Below are positions 1 through 11,300 of a DNA stretch of 64,000 bases, in pieces. Below the pieces are notes generated by a model, which did not search any database, had not been told where the DNA came from, and saw only the letters and a list, made by a program, of their open reading frames with translations. The position numbers were made by a program, and so were the translations under genes. How positions within the stretch are numbered: position 1 is the first letter of the stretch; every line of letters starts with the position of its first letter. The stretch spans positions 41,442,011-41,506,010 of the forward strand of contig CP154957.1 of assembly GCA_039621445.1 (NCBI GenBank), read 5' to 3'. Source of the DNA: Euglena gracilis. Lineage: Eukaryota; Euglenida; Euglenophyceae; Euglenales.

Positions 1-168
1 GGAAAACCATTCTCAACCAACCATTCTATGACTTGTTACTCAGGAGGGGGGGCTTACCACCTCATCAAAACCCGACCCCGGCCAGGGGGGAGCAAATGTT
101 GGGGGGGGGAGCTCGTGAATGGCAAACACTCATGGCACAAAACATCTTGCACATTCCGCACCACAATA

Positions 169-385
169 TCAAAGCAAATTGAATTCTTTTTCCTGAAAAA
201 TTTCACACACCTCATCGCAGAAACCCTCTGAGGGGCAGGAGATCACAAACTGGTGCATCGGATAGGGCTGATTCTCCATATCGTACACCCGAAACTCCGC
301 AAAATGGATTGCAGGGCCATTATCTTTCAATTCTTCCTGGCGCTGGCCGTAGATGCGGAAACGAAACTTGGAAATGCCAGCAGGC
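169..385 (-). CDS. terminal exon of an unidentified protein
   Basis: On the minus strand a pyrimidine-rich tract and acceptor (ttttccag) end at 386. They are followed by an open frame of about 71 codons ending in TGA at 169-171. The peptide has ordinary globular composition (for example KFRFRIYGQRQEEL, AIHFAEFRVYDME and a C-terminal EKEFNLL) and no domain I recognise. The exon starts with the third base of a codon, so its upstream exon must end with two bases of a codon. The exon ending at 9792 on the same strand fits (AG plus G gives Arg), but that exon also fits an acceptor at 9624. This is therefore either the last exon of the coiled-coil gene at 5316-13806 or an alternative 3' end. Exon reality is fairly sure; its partner is not. 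Confidence 0.6.
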
Positions 386-3300
386 CTGGAAAAAGATACA
401 GAAAATGGGGAAACAGAGTTACCAAACATCAATGAACCTATCTGGCTGACCTATTTTGGCAACTACAGTGAAAATAACAAAACCAGAGAACCAAAACCTT
501 CAATGACGACGTGTCGGTCACTGTGAGAAAAATCCTTCAACCCCCCCCCTTGTCCAAAGTATGGCAAACATTCCAGGAACATGGTTTGACTAGGGAGCGT
601 CACTGTACTTCAATGGGCGAAAATGCCACAATGTCTCAAAAATGTGCTGTTGGCATGCATTGATGACATGATATCTTGGACAGGGGGAGGGGAGGTACCT
701 TTCAGAAATACAGCAAATGAATCATCTTCCAGTCACTTTTATTGCAGTGCACTGTGCAACAATTCTTATTCAAATTTATATAATTGGGGCAAGTAAATGA
801 ACAGGGCGGCAGGGCGGCACGGGAAATCCTGGTGGGGAGCTGACCCCCCAAAGAAAATTTTTGACCTGGAAATCAGCGCCCCCCCCCCCGCCACACATAG
901 GGGAAAGTCTGGGGGGGGGGGGTGGTCCAACTCATAATCATCTGACTTGTGAAGGTTTGAAAAAAATCTATCGGAGCCGGGCGTGGCTTAAGGACCTGGG
1001 GGGGGGGGGTCCAGCGCAGAGGCTGGAAAATTTGGACTGGCTGGAAACGGGCTGCTGGCTGACCCCCCCCCCCCGACCAGGGGGCAAACTGGGTGCCCAA
1101 AAATCGAAATCACAAAAATGTCCCAAAAAAACTGCCAATTATGCAAAAAAAATATTAAAAAATCGATTTTTTACCCCAAAAATATCCTGGACGGTTTTTT
1201 CCGACCCATTTTTGCCAAACTTTTGATCCAATTGTGCCAATTGTTTTGGCCCATTTTTGTACCCCCAAAAGCAAAAATCTGTGGGGCGGCTGGAAATAAA
1301 TAAACCTGCGGGCCAGAAAAAGGCTGCTGGCTGGGTGGACCCCCCGGGGGGTCCAATTTTCTTAAGCAACACCCTGCATCCGAGGCTTGAAAAAAGGCCG
1401 TCCGTTCTGCCGGCGATCCCTTTTGCCGATGCTCAACATTTTCGACGATCCCTTTGCCCGGTGTTCTATTAGGGTTTCGGGGATCACTGAACACCCCGGG
1501 GGGGCTGGTTTCCTAACTCTGCCTAACCCTAACCTTAACAACAGTTGTGACCCTGGCCCTTTACCCAAAAATAACACAATTCACCCGAAAACTGGGGGGG
1601 GTGACGAAACGTGGATCTTCGAAAAACGGATGTACATGCAAGGTAAAGCAAAGGCAATTTCCACGGGTAAATGCTGTTCTGCATGAGTATTGGTAACCAC
1701 TGAAAATGTGTTTAAAAAAAAACTAAAAACAATGCCGTAACACAAGCCTTTCTGAAAAATTTTCCACCGGTGGATGCTGCATGGGGCCATGCCAGTGTGC
1801 ACACTCCATCACCACAGCCTGTGGGGGGTAATTTCAGCAGAGCCTCTGGGGGTTAATTTCAGGTATACTGCAAAATATACATGTTTTGCAGACTATTGTT
1901 TTTTGTTTGCCGTTTTGCTTTAATGTGTGTATCACAAATATCTCGTGCCTTGGGTATTAATATATCATTTGTATCAAACTTGTTATCGATAACCGAGTAA
2001 ACCCCCCTAATAAATGCACAGTGCCGTAATAAATGCACACCACCCAAGAGTCTGACACTACCTCCCTAAAAGGCACACCCCCCAAAGGAGAAACTGTTAG
2101 CACATTTCAGGTCGGAAAGCACACACAATTCTCAGTGCAAAAAGATTTGCCAGCTATGGGCAAATTTTTTTGCCAGCCGTGGGCAGAAATTTCGGCCGTT
2201 AAGTGTAAATGGCAGATCCTAATTTCATCCAGTGCTGTTCTGGAACCTGCAGGGTGGTCAATCTGACTGAAAAATCGCTCCAGCAAGGTTCCTGGCGCTT
2301 TCAGATCCTCAGTGAACCCATCCAAAATTTCCAAATCCATGGGCTACACAAGGGATTTTATTACTTTGGGGCCTTGGACAATTGAGCAACAAAGGGGTTT
2401 GCCCCCAAAATGTCTGGGTAGCACAAGGGATTTTGTCATTTTGGGGCCTTCGGACAGTTCGAAAACAAAAAGGAATGTTTTTGACAAATTTGTAAGCCAT
2501 TGGAATGTGTTCTATGAATTTTTGGGCACAACAAGGCAAATTAGCACTGGCTTAATAGGTCGTCAGCCCCCCCGTTTTGCAACATCATAGTGGCTAGTTG
2601 GTCGACCAGCAGTCGGTGAACTTGTCACCCGAGTAGTCGGTCGACTGGCCACCACCCCCCCAGTCTAAGTCGTTGAGCCCTCCCCCACCCCAGGGCGAAA
2701 GTGGGGGTGTCCATCCCTTGCGGGAAGCGCCAAAAAAAAAGAATGTGGGATGAAAAATGTCCCAAAATCGCATTTTCAGGTGCTCTTGTCAACAAATTAA
2801 CAAAAAAACAAAAGATAAAAGCATAGGTTTTGTGGCCAGACTGAATTGTGGTGTTCATCGGGTGGGGGCGGACACACGATCCCACCCTGGGGTGGGGTGC
2901 ACTCGGCCAAAGCACTTCTGGTGCTGAAGGCACCGGAAGCCCAGAAAAGCCCATTTTTGGGCACTTTTTGGCCCACAACAGGCAGGGGGTCCCTGGCCAC
3001 TCACCGCACAGCAAACTGGGCCAGAAGCGAAGTTAGCGCCGGCCATAAACAGAAAAGAAGCCTTTAGTGCAACTGGGGGGGGGGGGTACCTTCCTGCCCA
3101 GGCACTTCAGGGCACCCCGAGACCCCCCCCCCTGGGTTGGTCAAATTCAGCCTGTTTCTGGCGCAAAAAAACCTGGGTTTCCAGGGGTCCCGGATCCCCA
3201 GGCCCAGAAGGGAGTTGGGCAAGCACTGTCATTTAAGGCACATTTTTTTTCCTTCAAAATTTCAAAATTTAAGGCATTTTCATGGCTTTTAAGGCTTTCT

Positions 3301-5315
3301 AAGACGCTATTCTCCAGGCAGTTTTAAGGGCTGTCCAGGCATCCAACCAATGTTTTTTTTTGAGTTTTGGTTGGATAGCCAATGTTCCAGCAATTTTTTT
3401 CCTTCCCTGATTTGGCCTGTTTTTCCTGAGATTTTGCAGATTCATTTTTGTTCGGTCGGAGAAAACTTGCCAGACCGAATTCTTCAAAGCATTTTTAAGC
3501 CCATTTTAAGGTGTTTTGGCGAAAATTTTGAGGAAATTGTAAAGCATTTTAGGGATTTTAAAAGCGCCTGAAAATGATAATGCCTGATTGGGAAGGTCTG
3601 TACTCAGCCTTGGGAGGGATGTAAAACAATGCTCACTTAATACTCCCTGGAGGGTCCCAGCAAATGTGGAATCTTAACTTTTGGTTACCTTAGCCTCCGT
3701 GGAGCCTCCACGGAGGCTGGTTACCTTGTATATGGGCCACGTCTGGAAAAAAAATAAAAAAAGATATGTTATGGGTTGACGCCAAGCCCTCCCCCCCCCA
3801 CACCCCTCCCCACTGCCCCCACACTAATGCCCAGAGGAAGAGGAATTTTTGTTGTTGTTTTTTTGACCCCCAACTCCACAAAAAAATCTTTCCCATTTTT
3901 GCCACATATCCCTAAAAAATTTTTTAATCTTGTTTAGACTGCAACACCGCCCACATCCCACAAAAAACGAAACTTTTTTCCCTCTCACACGTCCCCATAC
4001 CCCCATTTGCCACAAAAATGTCATGTCGGCCTGATGTGGCGCAGACCGTTCACCCGTTTGCCACTTACGACATGCCCGCCAAACTTGTTCGAAACCATTT
4101 ATCCATTTGACACAAAAACAACATATCCGCCTGATTTTGCTTTTACCGTTTCCCCGTTTGCCATTTACGCCATGTCCGCCAAAACTTTGTCCACACAAAA
4201 GGATGTTGTTATTGGGGAGAGGGGGAGGGGGGTGGAGGGGGAGGGAGCCGCAGCCCCCCCCCCCCCCGGGCACAACCAAATGGACGCCACTTTGGATTTC
4301 ACATGACTTTTTTTTTTGCAACATGAGATCCATGCTGACGTGAAATTTGCCTACCACCTCCCCCACGTGACTTTTGGTTCACCTGGTAGAAGATGCAGTA
4401 CAATCTGGGATCAAAAGTTGAGACATATCTTAGCGGGATCACAATTTTGGGTAAAATTCTGGAAAATTTTGGTGCAATTCTGGTTGAATAAATTAATTCA
4501 CTTTGGTTTCGTTTTAAGCTCTATGTTGCCTCCCAAAGTCCGTCAATTCCTTGTATCCTCTGTGCAAAGGGACAGAAAACAGACAGGTTCTGACAGGTTC
4601 GGAAGCGGATGATCTGCCACAGAGTGCAGTTGCCGTGTTTGACATTGAATAATGTTTCTTTTAATAACACAAAAAAAAACAAATTCCCATTCATTTATTT
4701 CCAAATTCACAACATACTCTGGCAAACCTGGTTACCTCAGCCTCCGCGGAGCCTCTGCGGAAGCTCCGCGGAGGCAACCAAAAAGTTAGGATTCCATTTT
4801 TGCGGTAGACCCCTCCCTGCATGCAGCAATCATCTTTTCCAATTTCTGTTATCACGGATCGTAATGAGAATTTTTTTTGCAAATTGGGGTGAAAATGCAA
4901 ACATTTTTGTGGTTAAATGCCAACAAATTGGAGTGAAATGCAAACATACCTGTGGTGAAGTGCAAAAAAATTGGTTGTTTGGTGTAATTTTCAGAAACTG
5001 GAAATTACTGGAATGAGAGATCTGTGCGTAGCGGCTGAATTCTGAGGCCATCGCTGTAAACCTGATGAAAAGAGCTTTCGATTGAGGGGCGACAACGCAT
5101 TTCTGTAGCCCGTGACCCCCCCCCCTTTGGTACGTTTCAGTCGACCAGTCAGTCGACTGGTTGACTGACTAATCGACCGACCAGCCAGTTACTCCTGTAG
5201 CCAGCACCCCCCCCCCCCCGCTGTACCGACTAGTCGGTCACCTGGTTGGTAGGGGTACTGGCTGGTCGACCGACTGGTCGGTTGACTAGCCAGTGCTCCG
5301 CTCCGCTTGCACTCC
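386..5315. repeat. non-coding repeat-rich stretch
   Basis: No convincing exon is visible here. The stretch holds long G and C runs, a palindrome built on GCCTCCGTGG and its complement near 3690-3720 with a relative at 4733-4775, and a purine/pyrimidine-skewed tract at 3780-4010. A repeated phrase around 4010-4230 (CATGTCCGCC ... CCGTTTGCC) recurs at 59160-59400. CGACTAGTCGG-type palindromes lie at 5140-5290. At 5070-5090 it carries a reverse copy of the AATCGAAAGCTCTT motif common at 18-22 kb. Confidence 0.6.
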
Positions 5316-8300
5316 TCAGTGCTTGCACTCCGCGGCAAGCCGTTGCACGGCCACGGCCACCGCCTGGGCTTGGGTGCTCACCTTCTGGACCTCCGTCTCC
5401 ACCTTCTGGATCCTCCCCAGAATCAGCGGCGGCAGCTTGGCGACCTTGGGCTCCCGGGTCGCAGCCGCATCCACCTTGCTGGTGAGGGTGGACACTTGAG
5501 CCGTCAGGAACTTGACCTGCTCCTTCAGCCAGGCGTTCTCGGTGCGCTGATACTGCAGCTGCGCCGCGAGGTGCTGCGCCACTCCACCGCCTTGCCTTGG
5601 GCCACCACGGTCTCCTTGGCCTCCTCCTCACCTTGGCGACGAGGGCGGCCATCTGCCCCTCGGACGTGTTGATCTTCTCCTGCAGCCGGGCATTCTCGGC
5701 ACGCTGCCGCTCCTTCACCTGTAGCAGCTCTTGTACCGCGGCCCTGAGGTGCGCCACCTCCACCAGATCGGTGAGACCGCTCATCGGCACGCCGCTCTTC
5801 ACCACCATCACTGCGGCAGCGGCGTTGTCCTCCGTCTCCTTCACCTTCGCTCGCATCCTCCGGAGATCTTCACCGAAGTCCCCGAGCACGTCGTGGATGT
5901 ACTTCTCCACTCTTGTCATCCGCTCCTCCGCCGTGGCCACCATGAGCATGAGCTTGTGGAGTTGGGATATTCCTTGATGTAGCTTGACGATGTCATCCTT
6001 CACCTTCACCACCTTCTCCATCAGGTCCACGTGGGCCGCTTCTTGGGCCACCATCCTTTGCTTGAGCTCTTGCACCACCACTCCTTGCTCGTCCACCTTG
6101 TCCTTCACAGCGGCGGCCATTTGCACGGCCGCCCAGCTTCCCACATCTCCTTCGCCTTGGCGCCGATGAAATCGACCAGGCTGTTTTTTACCAACTCCTG
6201 GGGGGAGGGGGGGTCCGGAGTGCCTGTGAGTGCCTGCCCAGGCAGGCACTAACCTCCCCCCCGGGGGGTCGGATTTTGGCCTGTGCCCAGGCACATTCCT
6301 TTGAAAATAGGCCCTTTTTGGCTCACCGGCGCCGGGGTTGTGCTAGGCCTCACTAGCTAGGGCTAGTGCCCACTTTTGGCCATGTGCCCTACCCCGGTGG
6401 AGTCGGCACCCGACTATAATACGGCCTGAAATCGACGCGATGTTGCAGAGGCGGTCCATCTGCGTCTGCAGCGCAGCGCAGGCAGCCTCCCACTCGGGGG
6501 GAGCCCTGCATGACCTCGTCTGGCTTCTCCTCGGTGTCATACATTCCGCTCTGGTCCCCGGCCGCCAGCCATACCTCGCCATCTTCACGAGGACCTTCTC
6601 CCTGGCGTTGTTGGTCATCTTCAAGCACCTATGGCAGATTCCAAATTTTAGCCCGCGGTCGGCTGCGGTCGGCTGCGTTCGGCAGCGGTCAGCAAAGTAG
6701 TTGGCTGTAGGTGGGGGGCAGGCCAACAAAAAATGAGCATATATCACAATCACACAATCCACTGTTGCCGACTTTTGGCCACTTTTCGCTGCTTTTGGCC
6801 AATTTCTGATGCTTTTGGACTGCTTTGGCCACTGTTGCCGACTTTTGGTCGATTTTTGCTGCCTTTGCCCATTATTTCCTGCCTTTTGCTTTCTTTTGGT
6901 CACTTTTGTTGCTTTTGCCCACTTTTTGCTGTGCTTTGGCTGCTTTTGGCCAGCTTTTGCTTTGCCTTGACCTCTTTTGACCACTTTTGGCCTCTTTAAC
7001 CCACTTTTGACCACTTTTCTCTGCTTTTGGCCATTTTTACCCACTTCTGGCCACTTTCAGGCCACTTTAAACGTCTTTTTGTTGCTTTTGACATCAAGAG
7101 CAGTCAAACCATACATCTCTTTAAGGTTTTGCGACCCCCCCCCGGGGGGCGGCTGCAGCCAGCCCCGATTTGGGCCCAGCCCAGCCGCAGCAGCCCCCTC
7201 CCCCCCTCCCCCAGGAGGGGTGCTGCTCAGGCTTCTTTTTAAGACCCCGGGGGGGACCCCCCCAAAATCAGGCCCGTTATAGGCAATTTCCAAAAATTTT
7301 CGGCGCTTCGCGCCGAAAAGGTATACCCAGCGCCTCCGGCGCGGGACCCCCCCCCCCCCCGGGGGTCCGGCCCGGACCCACCCACCTCCCCCCCCGGGGG
7401 GGGGGGGGGCTGCTGACTTAAAAAGAAGCCTGGTGCTGCTAGCCCTAGCTAGCCAGCCCCTTTTTGGGGGGTCCAGCCCAAAATTTTTCGGCACAAAGCG
7501 CCAAAAATTTTTTGAAAAGCTGTGTTCAAAAGTGGCCAAAAAATGGGGTTTGGGGGGCGTTTGGGGCATTTTTGGGGGGTTTCAGATGCATCATTTTTTC
7601 AAAGCTGTGTTTTGCAGGTCATTTTTGGGCATTTTTCCGATTTCAGTCTAGCTCGCCCCGGTTCGGGTCCAGCCGGGGTCCAGCCCCCCCTGAGGGGGGG
7701 GGGGGGGGGGGGCTAGAAAACCCAAATTTCTAGCCAGCCCAAATTTCTAGCCTAGCCCAGCAACCCCCCCCCGGGTCCTTAAAGAGATGTATGAGTCAAA
7801 CATGACCTAAAAATGGCTTAAAAATGGCAAAAAATGGTTAAAATGGCCAAAAGTTCCAAAAGCAGGCAAAAATAACAAAAAAAAATGCCCAAAATGGTCC
7901 AAAAAAGCCAAAAAGTGGCCCAAAATGGCCCAAAATTACAAGAAGTGGCCAAAAAGTGGCCGAAAGTTGTCAAAATAGGTCAAAATGGGTGAATTATGGT
8001 GGCAAATGGGCCAAAAGGGGACAAAAGCGACCAAAAATGGCCAAAAGTGACAACATGAGCCAGATGAGCCAGAAAAAATCTACATCAATTAGAAAAAAGT
8101 TGCGCGGTCGGCTGCGGTCGGCTGTGGTCGGCAGCCCCACCTATGACAGTCCTGAAACCCGCGGTCAGCCGCGGTCGGCTGCGGTCGGCATAGGTGCCTG
8201 ATCATCTTCTCCTTCTCCCTCACCCTCGTCCTCTTCTTCATCATCGGAGAGGCCCAGCCGCGGCACCTTGTGCGGCCGGACCGACGACGATGGGGTGCGG

Positions 8301-11300
8301 AGGTGTGCGTGCACGGCGGCGCTGCTCGGGTGCTCACTGGGGGACCGGCAGGGATGGATGGGAAGCCTTGAGGGGGGGGGGGGGGCGGGCCCCCCCCCTC
8401 CTAAATTGAAACTGAGGGGGGGCCGAAAATTTTTCGATTTCATGGACGGAAATCGGAAATTGGAAAGCGCCGGAAATCGGGTCGAAAACGGTCAAAAATC
8501 CCTGATTTTTCTTTGAAAATCGATCCAAAATGGTCATTTTTTGAAATTTTCTTGAGCATTTTTTGGGGGGGAAAACACCAACACATCGAAAAATGGGCAA
8601 TATGTCCAAAAATCAGCAAAAGGGGTGTCTTTGGCTCATTTTCCGGCGCTGTGCGCCGGAAGAAAATTTTCTGCTATTTTTGGCACCTGTCAAGGAGGGG
8701 GGGGTCCGGACCCCCCCCCCTCCCAACATCTAGGGGGGGGGGGGTGGTCCGGCCCCCCCTATCACCTTACCCCCCACGGGGGGGGGGGGGCGGGACCCCC
8801 CCCCCCTGCCACCTACCTCAATACCGAAGGGCTTCCCATTCATCCCTGGGGACCGGTGGGGAGGCGGCACTCCCACCGGTGCGGCGACGACCGGATTGGA
8901 CGACGATGCGAACTGAGACGGCGAAATGCACAGACACAGGCAGGGGGGGGTTGGTGGATGGCACAGACGGATGCACAGGAAAGACGGTGGGTTGGGAAAG
9001 GAACACTGGAAATGTGGGCATACCGGGAAACATTGATCCGAGGGCTTGCATGCCCGCGGAGATCCACATGGCTGGGTGCATCACGGCTTCGAGGGGCGGT
9101 CCCCACGATGGGTGCCACATGGCCGGGGGCAGCTCAGCCCAGCCATTCCTCGGATGGATTCCTGATTCCTCGGATGGAATCAGGCTGGTCACGAGCGCGG
9201 AGCTCCCGTCCTGGCCCGTGGGCTCGCCAGGGCTCTGCGCATGTGCGGGGTGGCAGGCGATGGCCCGCACTGCCTTGTCAGGACTCCCCGGTGCACCCGG
9301 GCTGGGCACGGGCACTGGAAGGCCCACGAGAGCCCGCTCGCTCTGCAATTCCTGGACGCCCCACAGGTGGGGCACCTCGGGCGGGACCAGGAAGGATTGG
9401 ATGGGCAGGGAAGGAATCAGCCTGGGGATCCCCCCCACTCGAAGTGGGGGCCCTGGGGGAGGGCGGGCAGGCAGGCTTCGTCCCCCTTCCCCTGCTCCCC
9501 TCCCCAAAGGCCACCAATGAACGCAACTGCCGCGTACATTCCCAAATGCTAACACCCTCGTCACCTTTGTGCTTTGCCCCGGGGAAAAAGTCCAAATTCA
9601 ATCCATGAAACACAACACTGAACCTTGGCCAAAAACCAGTCAGTCACTCTGAAAAAACCAACCACCCTGGTCGGTCACATTTAAGCAATGGCATGGCTGT
9701 ATAAATCTTTCCCTTGTTCCGCATTTTCCTAATTTGAGCACGGCACAATGCACAATTCAAAATAAAAATAAAAATTGAAACAGCAGCAAACCTGGAAATG
9801 ATGGCATCGTTGTCCCTGGAGGCACGCTGCAGGTACTGGAAATCAGGATCATGCTGGCTGATGACGAAGTCCGTGGGGGGCTTTGGTGTTTGACGCAACT
9901 CCAAAGGCACATCGTACCATGACTTGTAGAAGGGGTTCCGATTCAAGTTTTGTGGGAGCGTTTCATAAGGAGAAAGGAACCCATCGCCAGTTGGTACATG
10001 GTTGAATGGTGGTTCAATTATGTCGACTGCAAAAGAAAAGCATACGGTCATAAAACATCGCAAAAGAGGAGCTAAAAAATGCAGAGAAAGGAAGCGATAA
10101 ACCAAAATTCTTCCGCAAAAACGGATTCCTGCCTTTTGGTGGCGCAACATGGACCCTCAAAAAATCGAGACGCAAAATAATGCAAAAAAGAAAAAAATCT
10201 AAAAAAAGGTGCAAGCTGTGTATAAATTCCTTTGGGAGCTCCTGGACTGTGTTCCCAATGTGCAACTTCCAATTGTCTGTTAGTGGAGCAATTTGCCTGA
10301 ATTGCAAATTGCAGATTGCAATTTACAATTTGCGATTTTGCAATTGCAAATTGTGATTGCAAATGCAAAGCGCAATTTCAAATTGCGTTGCAAATTGAAA
10401 ATTGCAGGGAAAATGCAAAAAAGCGACCTTTAATTTTATTATGCAAAAAAAGCAAATTTATCGGCTTCGGTCGGACCCCCATGGTGCCAGTGGCAGACGG
10501 TAGTGGGGGGGGGGTAGTGGGTAGTCGGCCGACTACCCAATTGGTCGGCCAACTAGTCGGCCGACTACCCAATTGGTCGGCCGACTAGTCGGCGGACAAT
10601 TGGGTAGTCGGCCGACTAGTCGGCCGACTACCCACTCTAATGTACTAACGGGTCAAAACCGCCGACTTTTAAGCCCCCCCTGGGAAAATTTTTTTGTCTA
10701 AATCACCTCAACGCCAGTCAAAACCCACCCAAATGGCTCCAGAACCCCCCAATCGGGGGTGAATATGCAAAAAAAATTGGGGGGGAAATGTCCATTCTGG
10801 GCCACTTTTGACAAAAGAACACCTCTCCCCATTGGATTTTCAATGTAAGTCAAATTTTGCACAAAAAGTTCTTATCCCTCCAAGTCTATTGCCAACATGG
10901 AAGGGATTTTGTTTTTGGCGGGGGGGGTGAGGGGGGGCCAGACCCCCCCCCCCCGCCTATGCCAAAGTGAGCCACAAAAACGACTTAGCCCCCGAGTATG
11001 TTGCCAACGTAGAAGGGATTTTGTTATTTGAGGGGGGGGGGTGCAGGGGGGGGGGGGGGCGGAGCCCCCCCCCTCCTATGCCAAAATGAGCCAAGAAACG
11101 ACTTAGCACCCGAGTATGTTGCATTTTTAAAGGATCTTCATGTAATCACTGTTTCATCATTGGCTTTTTACACCTCCGGATCCCCATCAAGGGCCCACCG
11201 ACCCCCCACCGACCAAAGATTTCCATCTGAGGGTGTTTATTTAGGCGTAAGACACTTATTTGGACCCATCCGGACCATTTCTGGGTGATTTGGGCCCGCC

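Noticed and set aside
6343-7044. Lys-rich minus-strand ORF (MGKNGQKQRKVVKS...)
   Set aside because: It arises from degenerate CTTTTGGCCA repeats inside a nonconventional intron.
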